A DNA stretch of 64,000 bases, taken from positions 306,415 to 370,414 of the forward strand of contig JAMHWF010000077.1 of the NCBI GenBank assembly GCA_035911095.1. The letters are read 5' to 3'. The translations under genes and the position numbers were made by a program. Positions within the stretch are counted from its first letter, which is position 1, and each line of letters begins with the position of its first letter. Shown piece by piece: positions 53,329 to 61,301 of this stretch. The notes below the pieces were generated by a model. That model made no database searches and was not told the origin of the DNA. It saw nothing but the letters and a program-made list of their open reading frames with translations. The DNA is from JAMHWF01 sp035911095 (GTDB lineage: Bacteria > Pseudomonadota > Gammaproteobacteria > Burkholderiales > Burkholderiaceae_C).

Positions 53329-55581
53329 ATGGGCCACGTCACGACGACCTTCAGCCACCTCTGGCCGAGGCGCCGCATCCCGTTCCGCATAGACGACGCC
53401 GACTTTCCGCCCGGCTCGCCGGAGCGCGCGGTGATCGAGGCCGGCATCGCGATCTGGAACGCGCAGAGCTTCGCGCCGCTGGTCGCGCATGCCGGCGAGG
53501 CCGACTACGTCGTCTTCCGCGAGGGGGCGTCCGACCTGAGCAGCGCGGTCGGCCGCCAGGGCGGCGGGCAGGACATCCACTGCGACATCGGCAGCAGCCG
53601 GCAGCGCCGCATCCCCGACCAGCGCAGCAAGGCCACCGTGGCGCTGGCCTTCTTCGTCGGGGAACTGCACATGGTGCACCTGGGCGAGCGCTCGAACGAC
53701 CTCTGGCACTCGGTGTTCGCCGGCGGCCGATGGTCGACCAACGTGCGCCTGCCCGACCGCCTCAGCCGCGCGGCGCCGGCGCTGGCCGTCTTCGGCGGGC
53801 GGCTGCATCTCGTCCACCTGGGCAACACCTCGAACAACCTCTGGCATTCGAGCTTCGACGGCAGTTCGTGGTCGGCCAACGTGCGCATTCCCGACCGGCA
53901 GAGCAAGGCCGCGCCGGCGCTGGCCGAGCACGGTGGACGGCTGCACCTGCTGCACCTGGGCGACAGCAGCAACGACCTCTGGCACTCGAGCTTCGACGGC
54001 AGCGCGTGGACGAAGGACCGGCGCCTCCCCGACAGCCGCAGCCGCGAGCGCCCCGCGCTCGCCTCGTTCGGCGGGCGGCTGCACCAGGTGCACCTCGGCA
54101 ACACCTCGAACCACTACTGGCACTCGAGCTTCGACGGCAGCGCTTGGTCGGCCAACCTGCGCCTGCCGGCGCAGCGCAGCCGGGCGGCGCCCGCGCTGGC
54201 CGCGCTCGGGTCGGCGCTGCACCTGGTGCACCAGGGCGAGGAGTCGCACCGTCTCTGGCACTCGAGCTTCGACGGCGGCACCTGGTCCGCCGACGTCGAG
54301 CTGGCGGAGGAGCTGAGCCAGCGCGCCGTGGCCATGGCGAGCGACGGCGCGCGGGTGCACGTCGTCCACGCCGGCGACGTGAGCGACGACCTCTGGCACT
54401 CGCGTCTCGACCAGGGCGCGACGAGCGTCGCCGGCTCGGTCGCGCACGAGATCTGCCACGCCGCCGGCCTGCGTCACGAGCAGGCGCGCGAGGACCGCGA
54501 CAGCTTCGTCACGATCCACGAGGACGAGATCCAGGACGGCCAGGCGAAGAACTACCGCCAGCACGTCGACGACGCCGACGACAGCGGCCCCTACGACTAC
54601 GACTCGCTGATGCACTACGGGCCTTTCGGCTTCGCCCGCGGCACGGCGCCGGTGATCACCCGCGGCCCGGCGATGGACGGCTTCGTCGGCAGCTTCGCCA
54701 ACATCGGCCAGCGCGCCGGCTTCTCGCTCGGCGACATCGAGACCCTGCACGCGCTGTATCCGGCCTGGTCCTCGGCACGCGCCGGACTGCAGAGCCGCGG
54801 CATGCCGGCGCTGGCCGAGGCGGGCGGGCTTGTCCACTGCGTGCACCTGGGCCGCTCGGGCAACGAGCTGTGGCACACGATCTTCGACGGCCAGGGCTGG
54901 AGCGCCGACTTCCGCATCCCCGGCCAGAAGAGCAAGGCCGCGCCGGCGCTGGCGGCCTACGGCGGGCGCGTGCACCTGCTGCACCTGGGCGACAGCTCGA
55001 ACGACCTCTGGCACTCGGTGTTCGACGGCAGCCGCTGGACGACGAACGTCAAGCTGCCGGGCCAGAAGAGCAAGGCCACGCCGGCGATGGCCGCCTTCGG
55101 CGGCCTGCTGCACATGGTGCACCTGGGCGACAGCGCCGACGACCTCTGGCACACGAGCTTCGACGGGGCGAGCTGGTCGCGCAACGAGCGCATCCCGAGC
55201 CAGTCGAGCAAGGCGACGCCGGCACTGGCGGTGCACGGCGGCCTGCTGCACATGGTGCATCTGGGCGAGGACTCGAACGACCTGTGGCACTCGGTCTTCG
55301 ACGGCGTGCAGTGGTCGGCGAACGTGCGCCTCCGCAACCAGCGCAGCCACGGCGCGCCGGCGCTCGCGGCGGTGCAGGGGCGGCTGCACCTGGTGCACCA
55401 GGGCGACGGCACGAACCAGCTCTGGCACTCGATCCACGATGGCCAATGGCGGCCGAACGTGCCGATCGAGGGCTGCTCGAGCGCGCTGCCGGCGGGCCTG
55501 GCGGCGCTCGGCGGGCAGCTGGTGATGCTGCGCGTGGCCGAGGGCGGCAGCGAGCTCTGGCAGGGGATCCACACGCGCTGA
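53329..55581 (+). CDS. Astacin-family metalloprotease with two blocks of propeller-like repeats
   Basis: A 750-residue protein; ATG 53329 has GAGGA five bases upstream. Residues ~13-95 look like the N-terminal half of an astacin domain (RRIPFRIDDADF, AGIAIWNAQSFAPLV, ADYVVFREGASDLSSAVGRQGGGQ). Then come six ~46-residue repeats with consensus IPDQxSKAAPALAxxGGxLH and LVHLGxxSNDLWHSSFDG. The catalytic half resumes with HEICHAAGLRHEQAREDRD (zinc site 373-385, Glu374) and Met-turn SLMHYG (Met428). Six more repeats complete the C-terminus. No signal peptide or propeptide is visible. The repeats resemble bacterial lectin-like propeller repeats. Secreted or delivered protease, target unknown. Confidence 0.88.
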   Translation: MGHVTTTFSHLWPRRRIPFRIDDADFPPGSPERAVIEAGIAIWNAQSFAPLVAHAGEADYVVFREGASDLSSAVGRQGGGQDIHCDIGSSRQRRIPDQRSKATVALAFFVGELHMVHLGERSNDLWHSVFAGGRWSTNVRLPDRLSRAAPALAVFGGRLHLVHLGNTSNNLWHSSFDGSSWSANVRIPDRQSKAAPALAEHGGRLHLLHLGDSSNDLWHSSFDGSAWTKDRRLPDSRSRERPALASFGGRLHQVHLGNTSNHYWHSSFDGSAWSANLRLPAQRSRAAPALAALGSALHLVHQGEESHRLWHSSFDGGTWSADVELAEELSQRAVAMASDGARVHVVHAGDVSDDLWHSRLDQGATSVAGSVAHEICHAAGLRHEQAREDRDSFVTIHEDEIQDGQAKNYRQHVDDADDSGPYDYDSLMHYGPFGFARGTAPVITRGPAMDGFVGSFANIGQRAGFSLGDIETLHALYPAWSSARAGLQSRGMPALAEAGGLVHCVHLGRSGNELWHTIFDGQGWSADFRIPGQKSKAAPALAAYGGRVHLLHLGDSSNDLWHSVFDGSRWTTNVKLPGQKSKATPAMAAFGGLLHMVHLGDSADDLWHTSFDGASWSRNERIPSQSSKATPALAVHGGLLHMVHLGEDSNDLWHSVFDGVQWSANVRLRNQRSHGAPALAAVQGRLHLVHQGDGTNQLWHSIHDGQWRPNVPIEGCSSALPAGLAALGGQLVMLRVAEGGSELWQGIHTR

Positions 55582-55669
55582 GTCGGCTGCGGCGCCCGGG
55601 CGCCGGCCTGGCGATGCGGGCATTCAACGGTGCGGAGGACGCGCGCCGCCGCCGTCGACGCGCGGAACC

Positions 55670-55972
55670 TCAGGCCGTCGGCGGCGCCGGCGCCGCCTTG
55701 CGGTCGGCATGCCCGAGATCGCGTTGCGGCGACACCTGGTCCCGCACCCGCTGCTTCAGCTCGGTGATCTCGGGGAAACGCCCCTCGGCCTTGCGCGACC
55801 AGACCGTCACGCCGTCGGCCCGCACCTCGAAGACGCCGCCGCTGCCCGGCAGCAGGGTCAGCGCGGCGATCTCGTCGCGGTCGAAGGTGGTCAGCAGCTC
55901 CTGCGCCATCCAGGCCGCGCGCAGCAGCCAGCGGCACTGGGTGCAGTACTCGATCTCGACGCGATGTCTCAT
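55670..55972 (-). CDS. SelT/SelW/SelH family (Rdx) protein
   Basis: A 100-residue thioredoxin-like protein. It opens VEIEYCTQCRWLLRAAWMAQELL with CxxC at residues 10-13 (Cys in both positions), and has the family's GSGGVFEVRADGVTVWSRKAEGRFPEITELKQRVRDQ. Putative redox role on thiols; partners unknown. It lies 25 bp downstream of mltA on the same strand. Confidence 0.92.
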   Translation of the reverse strand: MRHRVEIEYCTQCRWLLRAAWMAQELLTTFDRDEIAALTLLPGSGGVFEVRADGVTVWSRKAEGRFPEITELKQRVRDQVSPQRDLGHADRKAAPAPPTA

Positions 55973-55997
55973 CGTCCGTTCGTCCCGGAGCCGTCGT

Positions 55998-57317
55998 TCA
56001 GCGCGGCCACAGCACCCACATCCGCAGCGGCTGCTTCATGCGCCCGGCCAGGTCTTCGGCGCCTTCGCCCCAGCCCCAGAAGTAGTCGGCGCGCACGGCG
56101 CCGGTGATCGCGCTGCCGGTGTCCTGCGCGACCACCAGCCGCTGCAGCGGCCGCGACGGCGCGCCGGGCGCGACGCCGCCGGTGCTCGCCACCAGGGCCG
56201 ACGGCGCGCCCGGCGGCTCGGTGGTGTCGATCCACACCGGCGTGCCGTAGGGCACCGAGCCGCGGTCGACGGCGATCGAGCGGCCCGGCGTCAGCGGCAC
56301 GCCCTGGGCGCCGAGCGGGCCGAGCGTCGGGTCGGGCAGCGCCTCCTCGCGAAAGAAGACGAAGCGCGGGTTGGCGTGGATCAACTCGGACACGCGCTGA
56401 GGGTTGGCGCGCGCCCAGGCCTTGATCGCCGGCCACGAGGCCTGGTCGACGCTGAAGGCGCCGCGGTCGACCAGCCAGCGGCCGACCGACTTGTACGGGT
56501 GGTCGTTGTGGCCGGCGAAGGCCGCGCGCACCAGATGGCGGCGGCCGTCCGGCTCGGTCAGCCAGAGCCGGCCGGAGCCCTGGATCTGCAGGACCAGCGC
56601 GTCCAGCGGGTCGACCACGTGGGCGATTTCGCGGCCGCGCAGCGCCGCACGGGCGCCCGCCTCTTGTTCGATCTGGCTGCGGCTGTACCAGGGCTTCTGC
56701 TGGCCGAGCTCGGCCGGCGGGGCATAGAGCGGCACGCGGAAGGCCCCGGCGGCGGTGCGCTTGGCCTCGATCAGCGGCTCGTAGTAGCCGGTGATCAGGC
56801 CCTCGGCGCGCCCGTCGGTGGTCTCGACGCGCCAGGGCTGCAGATGTTCACGCAGCCACTGGCGGGCGCGCGCCTCGTCCGCCGGTTGCAGCCGGCGCGC
56901 CGCGGCGCAGGCGGCCTCCCAGCCCGGGGCCGGGCGCTGGCAGCTGCGCAGCAGCGAGGGCCAGGCGAGGATCACCTGGTCGGCGTCCCAGCCCGGCAGC
57001 TCCGACCAGTCGGCCTCGACCCAGCGCGAGAGCGCGCCCTCGCGCACCGTGCGCAGCGGCGGCTCGGCGACCGGCGGCGCGTGGGTGGCGGGGGCGGACG
57101 GCGCGGCCGGGGGGGCGGTGGCAGCCGGTGCTGTGTCGGCGGGCGCCGGCGGCAGGGGGGTGGTGGTGCAGGCCGTGAGGAACGACAGGGCTCCTAGAAT
57201 CGCCGCCGCGCCGCAGAGGGCGAAGCGGGTACGGCCGGTGGGGGCCCGCTGTGCGCACCGGGCATCGGGGCGGGCCTCTGAAGCATCCTTCGAGGCCTCG
57301 CAGGGAACTGAACGCAT
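55998..57317 (-). CDS. mltA: Membrane-bound lytic murein transglycosylase A
   Basis: A 439-residue lipoprotein (lipobox LSFLTAC, preceded by an unusually long 35-residue basic lead). A Pro/Ala linker anchors it to the outer membrane. The MltA domain has EGLITGYYEP, PWYSRSQIE, VLQIQGSGRL and NPRFVFFREE. The 3D domain ends with RLVVAQDTGSAITGAVRADYFWGWG containing the catalytic Asp. It cleaves glycan strands to 1,6-anhydroMurNAc products. The only ATG in reach (57315-57317) overlaps the start codon of the divergent small gene, so the true start is uncertain. Confidence 0.92.
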   Translation of the reverse strand: MRSVPCEASKDASEARPDARCAQRAPTGRTRFALCGAAAILGALSFLTACTTTPLPPAPADTAPAATAPPAAPSAPATHAPPVAEPPLRTVREGALSRWVEADWSELPGWDADQVILAWPSLLRSCQRPAPGWEAACAAARRLQPADEARARQWLREHLQPWRVETTDGRAEGLITGYYEPLIEAKRTAAGAFRVPLYAPPAELGQQKPWYSRSQIEQEAGARAALRGREIAHVVDPLDALVLQIQGSGRLWLTEPDGRRHLVRAAFAGHNDHPYKSVGRWLVDRGAFSVDQASWPAIKAWARANPQRVSELIHANPRFVFFREEALPDPTLGPLGAQGVPLTPGRSIAVDRGSVPYGTPVWIDTTEPPGAPSALVASTGGVAPGAPSRPLQRLVVAQDTGSAITGAVRADYFWGWGEGAEDLAGRMKQPLRMWVLWPR

Positions 57318-57438
57318 GTGGGTGATTGTGCTGGAGGCCCTCGGCGCGCTCGCGCTGCTGGTCTTCATCGTCTGGTGGACGATGTTCTCGGGCCGTCGGG
57401 GCGGCGAGCGCCGGCCCGACGACGACGACAAGGCCTGA
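57316..57438 (+). CDS. 40-residue single-helix membrane protein
   Basis: MWVIVLEALGALALLVFIVW begins the protein, giving one membrane helix at residues 2-24, followed by a basic then acidic tail (GRRGGERRPDDDDKA). The charge pattern suggests the C-terminus stays in the cytoplasm. Its ATG and the mltA ATG share a CATG palindrome. I recognise similar small proteins in related genomes only vaguely; function unknown. Confidence 0.6.
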   Translation: MWVIVLEALGALALLVFIVWWTMFSGRRGGERRPDDDDKA

Positions 57439-57501
57439 ATCCCGCTGCCTTCCCGCCTCCCGGCGGGCCCGGCCCGGCTGCGTGACGGGCCGGGACCGAG
57501 G

Positions 57502-59253
57502 TCAGAGGGCTTCGAGGAAGCGCGTGAGGTCGACCGACTCCTGTTCGGTGAAACGGATCTTGAAGCGACGGTTGTAGAAGTCGACGACCTGCCGCAGGTT
57601 CTGCGCGGAACCGTTGCTGAAGTACGGCGCCCGTGACGCGAGGCCCCGCAGCGGCGACGGCGTCGTGCGCCCGATGTCCGCGCAGCGGCCGGTGATCAAG
57701 GCCTTGCCCGGGTCGTTGGTGATGACGACGTTGCCGTAGGCGACCGTCTGGTAGGGCGCGTGGCAGGTCAGCTTGAACAAGGGCAGATCCGCCTGCGGGG
57801 CCGGGCCGCCGAAGGCCTCGGCGTGGCCGCCGATGCCGATGTCGCGCTGCCCGGTGGGCAGGGGGTCGGTGCCGCCGGGGATGTTGCCGTGGCAGGCACC
57901 GCAGGTGAGCGGCACCGACCCATCCGGGTTGCGCGGCAGCGGGACGAGGGTGATGTCGTTCGCGCCCGCGACATGGTCGACGTTGATCACCTTGTTGTTG
58001 AAGACCGCCTGGCCGCGGGCGATCGACGCGCGCGCCTTGGCCGAAGGCGACGCCAGGAACCCGGTCGTCGTCGGCCAGCTCTGGTAGGTGTTGAAGGGCG
58101 TCACCGACGGCAGCTGTTGCGACAGCACCTCCGGCCCGCCCTGGGCGCCGGCGCTCAACCAGCCGGGGGTCAGCTGGCCTGCCAGGTTGTCGTGGGACTG
58201 CGCGACGAAGACCGCCTTCTCGTAGTCGACGATCTGCTTCACCTGGGCCGCGGTCGGTGCCCGCAGCGCCTGGGCGTGGCCGAGCGTCGCGTTGATGGCT
58301 TGCGATTCGAGCGTCGGCTCGCGGCCATCCCACATGATGTTGCCGCTGACCGGCAGGCCGGTGGCCGGGTCGACGACCGGCACCAGGGTCACCGGGTCGA
58401 GATGGGGCAGCACCGCCGTCGGGCCGAGCGAGGCGGCCGGCGTGGTCACGAACGGCAGGTTGGCCGAGATGCGCGGGCGGCGGTAGACCGAGACGATCTG
58501 GCGCACCTCGCCGGTCACGGGGTCGAGCTGCTGCGCGTAGGCCGGATCGGTGTTGCAGCCGTAGGGGTCCTTCAGGACCTCGATCTTGAACTCCACCGGA
58601 TGGCTCGGCGGCCCGCCGACCGCGGTGTAGTCAGGCGTCTGCTGGGGCACCGGCAGGAAGATGCGGATCAGCCCCTTGTTGAGCAGCAGCGAGTAGGCGG
58701 CCTGCGCCGAGCCCGATCCGGCGCCGAACAGGCCCCCGATCAGCGAGGGCAGGGTCAGGTGCTTCGGCACCTTGTTCGGGCAGTTCGCGCCGTCGACGGG
58801 CGCGAACAGCGGGTCGCGCCCACCCGTGAGGTTGTACAGGGTGCGCGCGGTGGCGGGCGTGATGCTCAGGCCGTCGGCCGGCTGGTGGCAGGTGAAGCAG
58901 GAGCGCCCGTTCGTGCCCAGCGGCTGGAAGAAGGCGTTGGACGCCGGGAACACCGTGCCGCCCGTCTGATGCACGCCGACCAGGCCCTTGGCGTTGAGAT
59001 AGAGCTGTGACGGGCCGAGGATGACCGGTGTGTTGACCGTCAGCGGCAGCGGTCTCGGCGCGCCCATGGCCGACAGGTAGGTCCAGCGCATGTAGACCGG
59101 CGCGTTGCCCGGCACGGCCCGGTTGACGTCGACGGTCTGCGCTGCGGCCGGCAGGCAGGTGGCCGGACCGAGCGCCAACAGGCCGAGCATGCGGACAAGG
59201 CGGGAGGTGGACAGCGGGCCGCCCGCGGCGGGCCGGTCGTCGGATAGGGGCAC
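57502..59253 (-). CDS. Di-haem c-type cytochrome, peroxidase-like
   Basis: A 583-residue secreted protein with a signal peptide (LLALGPATCLPAAAQT) and two haem c sites: CFTCH (119-123) and CGACH (451-455). Distal-ligand candidates include Met and His around LFKLTCHAPYQTVAYGNV. Late features GKALITGRCADIGRTTPSPLRGLASRAPYFSNGSAQNLRQVVDFY and FTEQESVDLTRFLEAL resemble the C-terminal domain of cytochrome c peroxidase/MauG relatives. Substrate unknown. GTG start at 59251-59253 with GAGGAG seven bases upstream. Two perfect hairpins lie in its presumed leader. Confidence 0.88.
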   Translation of the reverse strand: MPLSDDRPAAGGPLSTSRLVRMLGLLALGPATCLPAAAQTVDVNRAVPGNAPVYMRWTYLSAMGAPRPLPLTVNTPVILGPSQLYLNAKGLVGVHQTGGTVFPASNAFFQPLGTNGRSCFTCHQPADGLSITPATARTLYNLTGGRDPLFAPVDGANCPNKVPKHLTLPSLIGGLFGAGSGSAQAAYSLLLNKGLIRIFLPVPQQTPDYTAVGGPPSHPVEFKIEVLKDPYGCNTDPAYAQQLDPVTGEVRQIVSVYRRPRISANLPFVTTPAASLGPTAVLPHLDPVTLVPVVDPATGLPVSGNIMWDGREPTLESQAINATLGHAQALRAPTAAQVKQIVDYEKAVFVAQSHDNLAGQLTPGWLSAGAQGGPEVLSQQLPSVTPFNTYQSWPTTTGFLASPSAKARASIARGQAVFNNKVINVDHVAGANDITLVPLPRNPDGSVPLTCGACHGNIPGGTDPLPTGQRDIGIGGHAEAFGGPAPQADLPLFKLTCHAPYQTVAYGNVVITNDPGKALITGRCADIGRTTPSPLRGLASRAPYFSNGSAQNLRQVVDFYNRRFKIRFTEQESVDLTRFLEAL

Positions 59254-59736
59254 GGGGGAACTCCTCGTTTGTTCTTCGGGGCCGGTCGAACGGTGTGTCG
59301 ACCGGAGCAGCCAGCAACGCCTGGCTGCTCGATGCTAGGGAAAGGGAGGGGGTTTCTGTTACACACTTCTCACCACTCTTGGAGGCGATGGACGAGGCGA
59401 TGGCGGCGTGATTGGTCAGGTTTTTCAGTGCCTGTAGGCGAAGTGATCAAACGCTCACTGGCCTCGAAAGTGTCCTGATCGCCTCGTTTCGAGCCCACGC
59501 CTGTAACACTCGGCGGGGTGCGGCAAGGCTGGAAGGGCCGCCAAGCGCGTCTTCTCGGCCGCGGCATCGAAGAAGGTTGAACCCATGGGGGTCTCGGGCG
59601 CTCGCACGGCGCGCGCGGCCCTGGCGAGGCTCCCGCCCCTGCCACAATGCGCCCCCGTCGCCGGTCCCGGCGCGGCGACGGTTCAGTACGGCGCCAGTAC
59701 CGGCCCGGCAGGACAACGAAGGAATCTGGAGATTGC
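59254..59736. other. 483-bp divergent regulatory spacer
   Basis: Between the di-haem cytochrome and the antiporter gene. The left end holds two adjacent hairpins (59282-59330). The middle (59360-59500) is less GC-rich, with no convincing gene. GGAG at 59726-59729 region precedes the antiporter ATG. Promoters for both flanking genes are expected. Confidence 0.4.
59282..59330 (-). promoter_or_regulatory. Two tandem hairpins in the leader of the di-haem cytochrome gene
   Basis: CCGGTCGA/TCGACCGG (59282-59289 with 59298-59305) forms an 8-bp stem with an 8-nt loop; GAGCAGCCAG/CTGGCTGCTC (59305-59314 with 59321-59330) forms a 10-bp stem with a 6-nt loop. Both are perfect and abut. They end 29 bp before the GTG start. 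Protein operators or a structured mRNA leader are both possible. Confidence 0.55.
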
Positions 59737-61200
59737 ATGCTGGCGGAGATCGCGGGCTACCTGCAGTTCGAAGCCTGGCCACCGAGGCCGCCAGGGCTGT
59801 TCTGGTCGGCGCTGACGCTGGTGCTGGGTGCGCTGCTTGGCGAGGCGGTGTTCCGCCGCTTCGGGCTGCCGCGCATCGTCGGCTACAGCGCGGTCGGCAT
59901 GGGCATCGCGCTGGCGGGCCTGGGCATCGTCGACGGGCGCCTCACCGGCACCTTCCGGCTGCTGGTCGAACTGGCGCTGGCCCTGCTGCTGTTCGAGCTG
60001 GGCAGCCGCGTGAGCCTGCGCTGGCTGCGCGTCAACCGGGCGCTGCTGTGGGCGGGGGCGGTCGAGTCGCTGCTCAGCTTCGTCCTCGTCTATGTGGCAC
60101 TGCGCTGGTTCGGGCAGCCGGTCAACGTGGCGCTCACCTGTGCCACCTTCGCGATCTGCGCCTCGGCCGCGGTCGTCGGCCGCGTGGCCAGCGAGCTGAA
60201 GTCGGCCGGCCAGGTGACCGAGCGGATGATCGTGCTGACCGCCTTCAACACGACGGTCGCGGTGCTGGCGAACAAGCTCGTCGTCGGCTGGCTCTACCTC
60301 GACCAGGGCGGCAGCTGGGTGCAGGCGGTGTCGCAGCCGCTCTACACCCTTGCGGCCTCGGCCCTGCTGGCCTTCCTGCTGGCGCGGCTGGTCGCCTGGG
60401 TCGCGCGCCGGCTCGACCTGCGCGACGAGAACTCGGTGCTGCTGCTGCTCGGCATGATCGTGCTGGCGCTGACCACGGCGCGCATGTTCAATGCCTCGAC
60501 GCTGCTGGTGCCGCTGATCGCCGGCGTCGTGCTGCGCAACAGCACCGAGCGGCCCTGGGTCTGGCCGCGCCACTTCGGCACCGCTGGCGGGGTGCTGGTG
60601 CTGATGCTGTTCGTCATCGTCGGCGCCTCCTGGACGCCGCAGACCCTCGCCGCGGGCCTGGCGGCTGCGCTCGTGTTGCTCGTCGCGCGCTTCGTCGCGA
60701 AGACGGTGGCGGTGGTCGGCCTGGCGCGCTGGGGCGGCATCCGCATGCGCCAGGGCCTGGCGTTGTCGCTGACGCTGACGCCGATCTCGGGCACCGCGCT
60801 CGTGATGCTGACCGACTTCTACGGCTACCACCCGGGCTTCGCGCCGGCGATCGCGCCGGTGATCCTGTCGGCGATCGCGGTGATGGAACTGCTCGGGCCG
60901 ATCGCGGTGCAGTTCGGGCTGCGCCTGGCCGGCGAGCACCAGCCCCACGGCGGCGCGCCCCCGGCGCCCGCGCCGAAGGAAGCGCCCGCCAAGCCGGTCG
61001 CGGCCCCGCCGGCGGGTGGGGCCGGGCCTGCCGCGGCCGGCCCGGCGGCGCCGGCCCCAGCTCCGGCCATCCCCTTGCCGGGCCCGTCGGCGGCGCCGTC
61101 CGCGGCCGGCGCAGCGCCTGCCCAGGCGCCGGCGCAGGCACCGCCGCCTGGGGCACCCTCGACGCCGCCTCCCGCTCCGCCGCTGCCCCCGCCGGGCTGA
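59737..61200 (+). CDS. CPA2-type cation/proton antiporter with Pro/Ala tail
   Basis: A 487-residue membrane protein. ATG 59737 was chosen because GGAG lies about six bases upstream and the earlier frame is Arg-rich. About 12 helices form a Na+/H+ exchanger domain (LGALLGEAVFRRFGLPRIVGYSAVGMGIALAG, LVELALALLLFELGSRV, LVPLIAGVVLRNSTERP, TPISGTALVMLTDFYG). There is no TrkA-N domain. The final ~75 residues are Pro/Ala/Gly repeats and probably disordered in the cytoplasm. The ion transported is not certain. Confidence 0.88.
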   Translation: MLAEIAGYLQFEAWPPRPPGLFWSALTLVLGALLGEAVFRRFGLPRIVGYSAVGMGIALAGLGIVDGRLTGTFRLLVELALALLLFELGSRVSLRWLRVNRALLWAGAVESLLSFVLVYVALRWFGQPVNVALTCATFAICASAAVVGRVASELKSAGQVTERMIVLTAFNTTVAVLANKLVVGWLYLDQGGSWVQAVSQPLYTLAASALLAFLLARLVAWVARRLDLRDENSVLLLLGMIVLALTTARMFNASTLLVPLIAGVVLRNSTERPWVWPRHFGTAGGVLVLMLFVIVGASWTPQTLAAGLAAALVLLVARFVAKTVAVVGLARWGGIRMRQGLALSLTLTPISGTALVMLTDFYGYHPGFAPAIAPVILSAIAVMELLGPIAVQFGLRLAGEHQPHGGAPPAPAPKEAPAKPVAAPPAGGAGPAAAGPAAPAPAPAIPLPGPSAAPSAAGAAPAQAPAQAPPPGAPSTPPPAPPLPPPG

Positions 61201-61250
61201 GGCGCTCCTGCCCCCAAGACCGCCCGACCCGCCCGCAAGGAGACTGCGCG

Positions 61251-61301
61251 ATGTCCCTGCTCTTCCTGCTGCCGCCGCAGCGCGGCCGGAGGCCGTCATG
61301 A
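61251..61301 (+). CDS. 16-residue leader peptide overlapping gcs2
   Basis: ATG 61251 is preceded by AAGGAG (61237-61242) at eight bases, one of the strongest ribosome binding sites in the window. It encodes MSLLFLLPPQRGRRPS and ends at TGA 61299-61301, which overlaps the gcs2 start in an ATGA. It therefore looks like a translational-coupling leader. It contains two adjacent Pro and three Arg codons. Peptide function, if any, is unknown. Confidence 0.5.
   Translation: MSLLFLLPPQRGRRPS

Noticed and set aside
53600..55500. Regular repeats suggesting a CRISPR array or DNA satellite
   Set aside because: Period is about 138 bp with codon-level variation; it is protein repeat structure, not identical DNA repeats with spacers.
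53268..57197. A 1309-codon plus-strand frame running through the astacin gene and beyond
   Set aside because: It is out of frame with the protease, crosses four other genes and is Arg/Pro/Ala-rich.
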